In this document: in pieces, positions 1-6,063 of the stretch
Layout of the letters: each line of letters opens with the position of its first letter
Numbering within the stretch: position 1 is the first letter of the stretch
Assembly: GCA_030668045.1 (NCBI GenBank)
Contig: DAOUUR010000129.1
Coordinates: forward strand, 1-6,851
From: a bacterium
GTDB lineage: Bacteria; Zixibacteria; MSB-5A5; GN15; FEB-12
DNA: 6,851 bases
Direction of reading: 5' to 3'
The notes under the pieces: model-generated
Seen by the model: the letters and a program-made list of their open reading frames with translations, nothing else
Told to the model about the DNA's origin: nothing
The model's database searches: none
Made by a program: the position numbers and the translations under genes

Positions 1-896
1 ACCGGATGCTCCACCTGGATACGCGTATTCATCTCCATAAAATAGAACTGGAGATCATCGGTAACCAGAAATTCCATCGTCCCAGCGCCGTGGTAACCAA
101 CCTGACGAGCACCTTCGACAGCTGCGTGACCCATCTGTTCCCGGAGCTGGTCTGTCATCAAGGGTGACGGGGTTTCTTCCAGCAGTTTCTGATGGCGTCG
201 TTGCAACGAGCAATCACGTTCGCCAAAGTGAAAGTAGTTGCCGTGCTTGTCGCCCATCAATTGAATCTCGACATGATGCGGGTTGACGATCAGTTTTTCC
301 AGATAGAGATCGGGATTGCCAAAGGCGTTGCCTGCTTCACTGGCGGCCACATGGAACCCGCGTTCGAGTTCAGCATCATCCCGACAGGCCCGCATTCCTT
401 TTCCACCACCGCCTACAACTGCCTTGAGAATGACGGGGTATCCGATCTCATGGGCCACTTCAGCAGCTTCCTGAAAAGTCGGCACCGATCCTTCCGATCC
501 GGGTATAGTCGGAACGCCCGCCTTTTTCATCATGTCCTTAGCCATCACTTTGTCGCCAAGCTGACGAATCTGCTCTGGCGTCGGGCCGATAAAGGTGATG
601 TCGCACGACTGGCAGATCTCGGCAAAGTCGGCGTTTTCCGCCAGGAATCCGTACCCCGGATGAATAGCGCCAGCGTTGGTGATTTCGGCTGCCGCAATTA
701 TCTGTTTGGTGTCCAGATATGATTTCTTCGGCAGAGCCTCACCGATACAAATATCCTCGTCGGCAAACCGAACATGCAGAGCGTCGCGGTCCGCCTCGGA
801 ATAAACAGCCACTGTCTTCAGGCCGATTTCGCGGCAGGCACGGATCACCCGAAGGGCAATTTCGCCGCGGTTGGCTATAAGTACTTTTTCAAACAT
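1..896 (-). CDS. accC: Biotin carboxylase subunit of acetyl-CoA carboxylase (AccC), C-terminus cut by the window edge
   Basis: Catalyses ATP- and bicarbonate-dependent carboxylation of the biotin on AccB, the first half-reaction of cytoplasmic acetyl-CoA carboxylase. I translated the minus strand from ATG at 896: 298 codons stay open to the window edge with no frameshift. Visible parts: N-terminal domain opening [29 protein letters not shown] near residue 79; ATP-grasp lysine K116 (in LGDKV); glycine-rich loop GGGGKGMR at 162-169; QRRHQK at 232-237; and [12 protein letters not shown] at 287-298. The last carries the active-site Glu, Asn and Arg at 288, 290 and 292, which match the E. coli AccC numbering as I recall it. 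Full-length AccC is about 450 residues, so roughly a third is missing. A purine-rich AGGA lies just 5' of the ATG. The gene has its own promoter and is separated from accB by pilT and a terminator. The product could be a pyruvate or other acyl-CoA carboxylase subunit, but the nearby stand-alone accB favours AccC. Confidence 0.95.
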   Translation of the reverse strand, partial: MFEKVLIANRGEIALRVIRACREIGLKTVAVYSEADRDALHVRFADEDICIGEALPKKSYLDTKQIIAAAEITNAGAIHPGYGFLAENADFAEICQSCDITFIGPTPEQIRQLGDKVMAKDMMKKAGVPTIPGSEGSVPTFQEAAEVAHEIGYPVILKAVVGGGGKGMRACRDDAELERGFHVAASEAGNAFGNPDLYLEKLIVNPHHVEIQLMGDKHGNYFHFGERDCSLQRRHQKLLEETPSPLMTDQLREQMGHAAVEGARQVGYHGAGTMEFLVTDDLQFYFMEMNTRIQVEHP

Positions 897-965
897 CTAT
901 CCTAACAAATCCTCAGTTGTAACTCGTCTGAAGCTTTCGTAACTATACCATCGAAAGTATCACAA

Positions 966-994
966 AATATACACAAAATTACCACATATTTCAA
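966..994 (-). promoter_or_regulatory. Candidate sigma70 promoter of accC
   Basis: Read on the minus strand, TTGAAA (989-994, 5/6 to TTGACA) is followed after exactly 17 bp by TATATT (966-971, 5/6 to TATAAT). The predicted start is near 958-960, giving a leader of about 60 nt before the accC ATG at 896. It lies just downstream of the pilT terminator, where accC would need a new promoter. The leader can form a weak 6-bp hairpin (CTTTCG/CGAAAG, 934-939 with 952-957); I assign it no function. The remaining bases of the 897-1060 gap are AT-rich and show no other feature. Confidence 0.65.
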
Positions 995-1060
995 CCCCAA
1001 AGACGAGACTACCACCAGTATTTCGCTACAGCCATGAGCCATGATAAATCCTGCTGGAAA

Positions 1061-1090
1061 CAAAAAGGCCCCGGAATTGTCCAGGGCCTG
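1061..1090 (-). terminator. Rho-independent terminator after pilT
   Basis: On the minus strand a stem of about 10 bp (1066-1075 paired with 1080-1089, one G-U wobble, the rest Watson-Crick, GC-rich) closes a 4-nt loop and is followed directly by five T (1066-1062, the first also pairing in the stem). It starts 22 bases beyond the pilT stop codon. Stem, tight loop and adjacent T-run make a classical intrinsic terminator oriented to end the accB-pilT transcript before accC. Confidence 0.85.
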
Positions 1091-1111
1091 AATCAGTTGG
1101 CGTCTTTGGGC

Positions 1112-2266
1112 TTAGTATTTCTGGAAATCACTGGAGCTATCAGAACGGCTACCACCAGCTTCAGATGGTTCCTCATCATCGCCCCAGCGATCAGAGGATC
1201 CGGTGATACCTCTCAGGCGGAGATCGAAATCATCCGGGTTACTGGCGTGGGTCATAGCCTCTTCAAATGATATCATACCCTGCTTGTACAGCTTCATGAT
1301 CGACTGGTCAAACGTCTGCATACCGTATTGAATTCCGCCCTGCTCAAGCAGTTCGGTGATATCCGCCGTCTTCTCTGGATTGATAAGACACTCCCGAATA
1401 GCACCAGAGTTGATCATCACCTCCACAGCCGGAACCCGGCCTGGCATGTCGGATCGAGGCAACAATCGCTGACACATGATCGCCTGAAGAGTGCCGCCCA
1501 GAAGCAGTCTGATCTGTTGATGCTGATGCGGCGGGAAGAAGGAGATGATTCGAGTAATCGTCTCCACGACGTTGAGTGTATGGAGGGTCGTCAGCACCAG
1601 ATGGCCTGTATCGGCCGCTGTTAGTGCGATTGACATCGTCTCAAGATCACGAACCTCACCGATCAGGATGACATCGGGGTCCTGACGAAACGCATGGCGC
1701 AAAGCCGAAGCAAATGACTCGGTATCGCCGCCCACCTCGCGCTGGGAGATAATCGATTTCTTGTCTCGATAGATATACTCTATCGGGTCCTCAACCGTCA
1801 GGATGTTGTCACAGCGGGAGGCGTTCATTTCTTCGATCATAGCAGCCAGAGTGGTTGACTTGCCCGAACCGGTGGTACCGGTAATTACAATAAGACCGCG
1901 GCGTATCTGGGCAAGTTTCTTGACGACATCGGGAAGAGCCAGACCTTCAAAGGATGGAATTGATGTGTTGACGGCGCGAATTGCGATACCCGAGGTGCCG
2001 CGCTGGCGATACAGGTTGATCCGGAATCGGCCCAGTTTGGCTACCGAAAGAGCCAGATCCATTTCGTTCCTGCGGCGGAAACGTTCAAGCTGAGCCTCAT
2101 TGAGAATCTGAGTGACGATCTGCTCCATCAATTCCATCGTTATCGGTTCGGCAGCAAGTTGTTCGAGTCGGCTGTTAACTCGAACGTGAGGTCGAACACC
2201 GACCCTGATGTGTAGATCGGACGCCTTGCGGTTGAGCATCTCAACCAGCATCTGTTTCAGATTCAT
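1112..2266 (-). CDS. pilT: Type IV pilus retraction ATPase, PilT family (PilT/PilU)
   Basis: Cytoplasmic hexameric motor ATPase that depolymerises type IV pili, powering twitching motility and DNA uptake in known systems. From ATG 2266 it gives 384 residues: N-terminal PAS-like domain (about 1-100, opening [20 protein letters not shown]), Walker [10 protein letters not shown] at 130-138 (K136), Asp box [10 protein letters not shown] at 155-164, Walker [13 protein letters not shown] at 196-207 (E204), His box [11 protein letters not shown] at 220-230, arginine-containing QRLLPR near 266, and [12 protein letters not shown] near 289, where PilT proteins carry the AIRNLIRE-type retraction motif. 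The reading frame extends to 2308, but the internal ATG is preferred because it matches the PilT N-terminus and has an AAAGGGA ribosome site 5 nt upstream. The start overlaps accB by 26 bp. About 30 residues at the end are Ser/Asp/Glu-rich and extend beyond the usual family length (about 345). PilU remains possible; the window has no other pilus genes. Confidence 0.93.
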   Translation of the reverse strand: MNLKQMLVEMLNRKASDLHIRVGVRPHVRVNSRLEQLAAEPITMELMEQIVTQILNEAQLERFRRRNEMDLALSVAKLGRFRINLYRQRGTSGIAIRAVNTSIPSFEGLALPDVVKKLAQIRRGLIVITGTTGSGKSTTLAAMIEEMNASRCDNILTVEDPIEYIYRDKKSIISQREVGGDTESFASALRHAFRQDPDVILIGEVRDLETMSIALTAADTGHLVLTTLHTLNVVETITRIISFFPPHQHQQIRLLLGGTLQAIMCQRLLPRSDMPGRVPAVEVMINSGAIRECLINPEKTADITELLEQGGIQYGMQTFDQSIMKLYKQGMISFEEAMTHASNPDDFDLRLRGITGSSDRWGDDEEPSEAGGSRSDSSSDFQKY

Positions 2267-2786
2267 GGAAATCCCTTTCGCAGTTGGTGATCTCACCTTC
2301 CGGGTCAATCACGAACAATACCTGTCCATACTCCACCGGTTTGCCGTTCTCACCGCGAATCTCAACCACCCGGCCACTGGCATCGGATTCGATCTCATTC
2401 ATCAGCTTCATCGCCTCAACAATACAGAGCACTTGTCCGGTTACAACTTTCTCGTTGGGCGAAACGTACGGTGATGCTTCCGGTGAGGGGGCGGTATAGA
2501 AAGTACCAACCATCGGTGAAGTGACCTCAACATAGCGACCGGTGTCACCGGTCGTTGTCTCGCTTGGTGCCAGAGCCGACGCAATTTCGGGACTCCGGGC
2601 AGCCTGCGGAGAAACTGTCGCCTGCGGTGCCATCACAACCGGGGCCGAACCGTGGCCGTTGGAGGCAGCATCAACCCGCTGCGTTATTTTTACTTTGCGT
2701 CCCCAGCCGGACACTTCGATTGAATCAATGTCGGATTCTTCGATCAGCCTGATCAGCTTCCTGATATTTGACTCGTTGATAAACAT
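2241..2786 (-). CDS. accB: Biotin carboxyl carrier protein of acetyl-CoA carboxylase (AccB/BCCP)
   Basis: Carries biotin between AccC and the carboxyltransferase in fatty acid synthesis. The 181-residue product has the family layout: an N-terminal segment (1-37) with helix and [10 protein letters not shown]; a flexible Ala/Pro/Ser-rich linker (about 40-85); and a C-terminal biotinyl domain (about 86-160) with SPMVGTFY at 90-97 and the biotinylation motif EAMKLMN at 124-130, biotin on K127. Length is slightly above E. coli AccB (about 156), partly from a 20-residue polar tail after the normal end near VLFVID, which overlaps pilT. AAAGGGA sits unusually close to the ATG (2 nt), though AAAGG alone gives acceptable spacing. 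The gene is preceded by a 96-bp gap with a candidate promoter and hairpin. The nearby accC supports AccB over other biotinyl proteins. Confidence 0.95.
   Translation of the reverse strand: MFINESNIRKLIRLIEESDIDSIEVSGWGRKVKITQRVDAASNGHGSAPVVMAPQATVSPQAARSPEIASALAPSETTTGDTGRYVEVTSPMVGTFYTAPSPEASPYVSPNEKVVTGQVLCIVEAMKLMNEIESDASGRVVEIRGENGKPVEYGQVLFVIDPEGEITNCERDFHESETDAG
2272..2278 (-). promoter_or_regulatory. Ribosome binding site that sets the pilT start
   Basis: Minus-strand AAAGGGA lies 5 nt before ATG 2266 and inside the 3' end of accB. It favours this start over the longer frame opening at 2308. The same AAAGGGAT word precedes the accB ATG. The accB stop (2241-2243) lies inside pilT, so ribosomes finishing accB could feed pilT translation. 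Confidence 0.6.
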
Positions 2787-2820
2787 AATCCCTTTACAGT
2801 ATCAAAAAACACACTATCCC

Positions 2821-2852
2821 GATGTCCCCAACCAATTACAAATGGGGCCATC
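2821..2852 (-). other. Hairpin in the leader before accB
   Basis: GATG/CATC (2821-2824 with 2849-2852) and CCCCA/TGGGG (2826-2830 with 2843-2847) pair around one mismatch, with a 12-nt loop. On the minus strand a run of six T follows only after about 11 further bases, so it is not a classical terminator. It could be a leader element for accB or the decayed end of the pepP transcript. The pairing is visible; the function is unknown. Confidence 0.4.
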
Positions 2853-2865
2853 GTACTATATGAAA

Positions 2866-2894
2866 CTTATAAGATATTTGGCCTACAGTTCCAA
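2866..2894 (-). promoter_or_regulatory. Candidate sigma70 promoter for accB-pilT
   Basis: On the minus strand TTGGAA (2889-2894, 4/6 to TTGACA) and TATAAG (2866-2871, 5/6 to TATAAT) are spaced by 17 bp. The -35 lies in the last codons of pepP. A second -10-like TATAGT occurs at 2855-2860. Transcription would begin near 2859 and include the leader hairpin. AT-rich gaps give chance matches, so this is moderate evidence only. Confidence 0.4.
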
Positions 2895-3956
2895 CAAGTT
2901 TTTTGGCGCCTTGGTCAACACTCTTGAGCCGGTGCGGGTCACGACTACGTCATCTTCAATACGAACCCCTCCCCAACCGGAGACATAGATGCCGGGCTCA
3001 ACTGTTATCACGTTGTTAGCCACTAACTTATCGGTTGACTTAGACCCCAGACTGGGTCCGTGATGGACAATAAACCCGATCCCGTGGCCGGTACCGTGGC
3101 CGAACTGCTTGCCGTATCCAGCCCGTGTAATAATGTTGCGGCAGGCTGCATCGACCGCCACACCGGTCACACCGGCCTTGATTTTGCGAATTCCTGCCTT
3201 CTGGGCCCGAAGAACAATACCGTATATTTTCTTCTGGCGAGTGGTAGCTTTACCGACCACGACAGTGCGTGTAATATCAGAAACATAACCGTTTACCGTA
3301 GCTCCGAAATCGAATGTAACAAACTCACCCTTCTTCACTTTCTTAGCCGAAGCTATGCCATGAGGCATCGCCGAACGATAGCCGGACGCTACAATCGTCT
3401 CAAATGCCAGGTTTTCTGAACCGAGCATTTTCATCTGATACTCCATCTCCGCAGCCAACTCGATCTCGCGTACCCCCGGTACGATCAATGGCAAGATGCG
3501 CTCAAAGACCGTATCGGTTATCTTGACCGCCTTGGTAATCTCTGCGATCTCGTCACGATCCTTCACCCAGCCGAGTTCGGCAAAAGCGTCGGGAGCCGGA
3601 AGCAGAACCGATTTTCCCAGAGACTTCTTCAGACGACTGCGCTCGGCAACGGCCAGATGCTCGCCATCATATCCGTACTTGCGATTCCGGACATCAAACT
3701 GTGGGAAATCAACCAGCGCAGTTGCGAAACCGGACTTTATGATGTGAATTTTCGCACCGGTAACTTCCTTGCGCGCCTGATCAGTGTATCTAAAATCAGT
3801 AAAAAAGTCGGCAGCGTTTCCGGTAATAATGAGAAGACCAGAGGAACCAGTATATCCTGAGAGATAGCGCACATGGGCAAGGTTATTAACGATTAGCCCG
3901 TCGAGATTTTCCTCTCGCATTTTCTTACGTAAAGCATTAATCCGTTTTGCTGACAT
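2883..3956 (-). CDS. pepP: Xaa-Pro aminopeptidase / aminopeptidase P family metallopeptidase (M24B)
   Basis: Cytoplasmic dimetal peptidase expected to remove an N-terminal residue preceding proline, or to act on Xaa-Pro dipeptides (PepQ-like). The 357-residue product has a creatinase-type N-terminal domain (about 1-125, with HVRYLSGYTGSSG) and a C-terminal pita-bread domain (about 135-350). All five expected metal ligands are visible: D216 (FDFG), D227 (VSDITRT), H291 (in HGTGHGIG), E320 (TVEPGIY) and E334 (VRIEDD); H298 matches the second active-site histidine. The frame stays open up to 4097, but ATG 3956 is chosen because it opens the conserved domain and has AAAGGA 8 nt upstream. The start overlaps the TPR gene by 20 bp. 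The length fits the short bacterial ~355-residue group often encoded next to efp-accB-accC. PepP versus PepQ cannot be decided from sequence alone. Confidence 0.92.
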   Translation of the reverse strand: MSAKRINALRKKMREENLDGLIVNNLAHVRYLSGYTGSSGLLIITGNAADFFTDFRYTDQARKEVTGAKIHIIKSGFATALVDFPQFDVRNRKYGYDGEHLAVAERSRLKKSLGKSVLLPAPDAFAELGWVKDRDEIAEITKAVKITDTVFERILPLIVPGVREIELAAEMEYQMKMLGSENLAFETIVASGYRSAMPHGIASAKKVKKGEFVTFDFGATVNGYVSDITRTVVVGKATTRQKKIYGIVLRAQKAGIRKIKAGVTGVAVDAACRNIITRAGYGKQFGHGTGHGIGFIVHHGPSLGSKSTDKLVANNVITVEPGIYVSGWGGVRIEDDVVVTRTGSRVLTKAPKNLLEL

Positions 3957-4593
3957 TTTGTCTATCCTTTTCTCCAAGCTTTTTTTCTGCTTTAAGCAAC
4001 TTCTCATGAATTCTGGGATTGTGACCAATTCGGTCCAGCGTCCTGAAAACTTCCGACGCCATCCGAAGGTGACCTTGGGCCAGATACAGATCGCCAACTG
4101 TCTCGGTGTAGAAAGGTATCTCCCGCAAAGACGGTTTGGGCGATTTGGCCGAAGCCTCGGCCTTTCGTGTCAATGTTATCGTGCGAGTGGTCGAGCGATC
4201 AGCAGCAATCACCCGTTCCGATTTGATTCCCCGGCAGTCCGGATCGAGTTGCAGGATGCGCTGATAATTGGCCTCTGCGCCAAACTGATCGTCCTGTCGA
4301 TTCTTGATATCGCCAAGAAACCGCAGCGCCACGATATTGTCCGGGTCCTGCCTAAGGACGTGATGGAATTCTTTTTCGGCAACCTCCATTTGCCCAGCAT
4401 GATACAACGCCTGCGCGTATATCAGACGAGCCGAAACCAGATCTGGATGCGAAGGGATGTTCTCCCGACACAATTCCACTACGCGGGAATACTTGCCTTC
4501 GGAAAGGAAATGAGCCGCCTCAGCGGGCCAGTAACCTTTCGCCGCAAGTGTCTCCCTGAGCGTTTCGCGCGGTCTGGCTTGTTGGTCGTCCAT
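3937..4593 (-). CDS. Tetratricopeptide repeat protein of unknown function
   Basis: A 218-residue protein with no signal peptide or membrane segment, so probably cytoplasmic. About three consecutive TPR-like helical pairs are visible: near 23-56 (AHFLSEGKYSRVVELCRENI), 57-90 (IYAQALYHAGQMEVAEKEFH, ending DPDN) and 91-123 (LGDIKNRQDDQFGAEANYQR, ending LDPD). A basic Ser/Thr/Lys linker (about 125-158) is followed by one further TPR-like unit (near 163-195, VGDLYLAQGHLRMASEVFRT) and a charged tail. TPRs usually mediate protein-protein contacts; the partner cannot be inferred. A 64-bp gap separates it from the adenylyltransferase, and its end overlaps pepP by 20 bp. No clear ribosome site precedes ATG 4593 (the upstream bases are pyrimidine-rich), and no better in-frame start with a ribosome site was seen, so the start is tentative. 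The opposite strand also has a long open frame, but only this one shows repeat periodicity. Confidence 0.8.
   Translation of the reverse strand: MDDQQARPRETLRETLAAKGYWPAEAAHFLSEGKYSRVVELCRENIPSHPDLVSARLIYAQALYHAGQMEVAEKEFHHVLRQDPDNIVALRFLGDIKNRQDDQFGAEANYQRILQLDPDCRGIKSERVIAADRSTTRTITLTRKAEASAKSPKPSLREIPFYTETVGDLYLAQGHLRMASEVFRTLDRIGHNPRIHEKLLKAEKKLGEKDRQNVSKTD
3965..3970 (-). promoter_or_regulatory. Ribosome binding site that sets the pepP start
   Basis: Minus-strand AAAGGA ends 8 nt before ATG 3956, inside the last codons of the TPR gene. It supports the 357-residue product over the 404-codon frame opening at 4097, whose extra N-terminus is the TPR gene read in another frame. Confidence 0.6.
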
Positions 4594-4657
4594 AGAAAGG
4601 TTAATAAAAGAAGGATTCAGCTGAAACGCAAGAGCGCAACGTGACGGAGAAAAACAA

Positions 4658-5119
4658 CTACAGCTTTTTCACCAGGGCGCTGGTTGATCTTCCCGGCGTC
4701 AAACGCATTCGCTTGACTTTCCCCCCGTACGATTTGACAAACGAGGCGCCAACAATCTCGGAGGCCTTGTAGTCCGCCCCTTTGGCCAGTATGTCCGGCT
4801 TGATTGACCGGATCAGACGGTCCGGGGTGTCCTCGCCAAAGAGAACGACATAATCAACGGCCTCAAGAGCAAGCAGGATAGCAGCCCGGTCGTGCTGTTT
4901 CTGTAGCGGGCGGGATCGACCTTTCAGCCGCCTGACCGAAGCATCGCTATTGAGCCCGACAATCAGAACGTCGCCAAGTGATTTCGCCTTGGCCAGATAA
5001 TCAACATGACCGCGGTGGAGGATATCAAAAACGCCGTTGGTGAAAACAACCTTTTTGCCCGCCCGGCGGAGATGTTTCATCAGCTTCGGCACTTCGGCTT
5101 TGGCGATCAGATTTTTCAT
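4658..5119 (-). CDS. rfaE2: D-glycero-beta-D-manno-heptose 1-phosphate adenylyltransferase (HldE domain 2, stand-alone)
   Basis: Transfers AMP from ATP to heptose 1-phosphate, giving ADP-heptose for the inner core of LPS, in the cytoplasm. The 153-residue protein is a compact nucleotidyltransferase fold: TNGVFDILHRGH at 27-38 with the HxGH nucleotide-binding motif (H35, H38), GLNSDASVRRLKG at 55-67, DILAKGADY at 109-117, and GRSTS at 143-147, where the ISSTK-like motif of this superfamily lies. Length fits a lone RfaE2 (about 150-160). In E. coli this domain is fused to the kinase as HldE; here it is separate and divided from the kinase by one gene. The start overlaps the previous stop as ATGA, with GGAAGG 11 nt upstream, suggesting translational coupling. 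A glycerol-3-phosphate cytidylyltransferase is the main alternative, but the kinase two genes upstream argues for RfaE2. Confidence 0.92.
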   Translation of the reverse strand: MKNLIAKAEVPKLMKHLRRAGKKVVFTNGVFDILHRGHVDYLAKAKSLGDVLIVGLNSDASVRRLKGRSRPLQKQHDRAAILLALEAVDYVVLFGEDTPDRLIRSIKPDILAKGADYKASEIVGASFVKSYGGKVKRMRLTPGRSTSALVKKL

Positions 5120-6060
5120 TTGTGTGCGGGCCTTCCGGAATCATGCCGGTACTCAAACGTCATCTCGGATACTTCTATCAATCGGACGGTCACCTCTACA
5201 CCTCCGATATCGGATCGACGCGTCAATACTTCGGCCTCAGATTTTTCACTCTGCGGCATCATCGACCGTACTGTAACCTTCCGCTCGGTCCGAACATGAG
5301 CCAGAGACGAGACGGTGTCAAGGTTTTCCCATTCCTCCGGCAACAAATCGAAAGCTTCAGCAATAACCGTAGCGTCCAGACCGGTTACCCGGAGCAGGTC
5401 TCCCGGCCGCGAGTGAGACTCGATCACAAGCGTTGCAACGAGAACATCATTGACACGCGAAGTATCGACAACGCGAATGACGTCAAAAAACCGAAACGGT
5501 TCACCGGTCAGGTCGGGATATTCTCCCTCGTTGAAAAAATATGTTCCCACCTCAACCGGCTTCCCCAGCAACGGTTGCAGCCGTCGGTTCCATTGCTTAG
5601 CTTTCTGAGTTTTCTCGCCACCATCTCCCCGAGCCTTCTGCATGATCGAAGTCCACCCTTGACCGATAGTCGTGTCGAGACGATTCAAGGATGAATCTAC
5701 CTCCGGGACTTCCAGAGCCAGTCCGTTGTTATCGAGTTCCAATACAACCACACTCGTCTGGAAAGCTTCTTTTAGTCGCGTGGGAGGGGTATCGGAACCG
5801 AGAGACAGGACAAAATCCAGAAGCGAATCTGTCACCCAGTAGCCTCGGCCAGTTTTGACAATGCTTAAGGACGCAATAGCCTCACTGCCAACCGAAAACA
5901 GGGCCGTACTGTCGGACATGTGGGAAGTTGTTTTCCGTTCTATGATATCAATGGTAACACTGTTGCCGGGATTGAATGTAAAGATTGCGTCGTTGGCAGA
6001 AGCGGTCCGGTGCGCGACCAGAAAGACTAACAGCGAGAGCAACAGTCGGGTCACAAGCAT
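5116..6060 (-). CDS. Predicted secreted protein of unknown function, between the two HldE halves
   Basis: I do not recognise this 314-residue family. The N-terminus is a typical Sec signal peptide: a short MLVTR start, a hydrophobic core LLLSLLVFLVA, and a likely cut after ASA at 20-22, leaving a protein beginning NDAIF. There is no lipobox cysteine and no further membrane segment, so a periplasmic or outer-membrane-associated location is inferred. The mature part looks rich in beta strands (alternating hydrophobic and Thr/Val/Glu residues), with a Lys/Arg/Gln-rich stretch near 142-160 and a charged C-terminus ending GRPAHK. No catalytic motif stands out. It follows the kinase stop by 3 bp and shares ATGA with the adenylyltransferase, so it is almost certainly cotranscribed with ADP-heptose synthesis. 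No good ribosome site precedes ATG 6060, so reinitiation after the kinase stop is plausible. An envelope or LPS-related role is inference from position only. Confidence 0.8.
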   Translation of the reverse strand: MLVTRLLLSLLVFLVAHRTASANDAIFTFNPGNSVTIDIIERKTTSHMSDSTALFSVGSEAIASLSIVKTGRGYWVTDSLLDFVLSLGSDTPPTRLKEAFQTSVVVLELDNNGLALEVPEVDSSLNRLDTTIGQGWTSIMQKARGDGGEKTQKAKQWNRRLQPLLGKPVEVGTYFFNEGEYPDLTGEPFRFFDVIRVVDTSRVNDVLVATLVIESHSRPGDLLRVTGLDATVIAEAFDLLPEEWENLDTVSSLAHVRTERKVTVRSMMPQSEKSEAEVLTRRSDIGGVEVTVRLIEVSEMTFEYRHDSGRPAHK

Positions 6061-6063
6061 GAC

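Noticed and set aside
192..722. Plus-strand open frame of 176 codons
   Set aside because: Lies wholly opposite accC, whose frame is intact and carries all the expected motifs; this is its antisense shadow.
1031..1044. Short direct repeat of gccatga-type units downstream of pilT
   Set aside because: Only two copies of a 7-8 bp word; too short to mean anything.
2267..2308. Longer pilT starting at 2308
   Set aside because: The extra 14 residues do not resemble PilT and overlap accB further; ATG 2266 has a ribosome site at good spacing and matches the family N-terminus.
3958..4644. Plus-strand open frame of 228 codons opposite the TPR gene
   Set aside because: Longer than the TPR frame but with no recognisable domain or plausible context; the minus-strand product shows clear TPR periodicity and all neighbours are on the minus strand.
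4594..4657. Possible promoter before the TPR gene
   Set aside because: The best pair (TTGCGT, 17 bp, TTTATT) matches consensus at only 3/6 and 4/6, no better than chance in this AT-rich gap.
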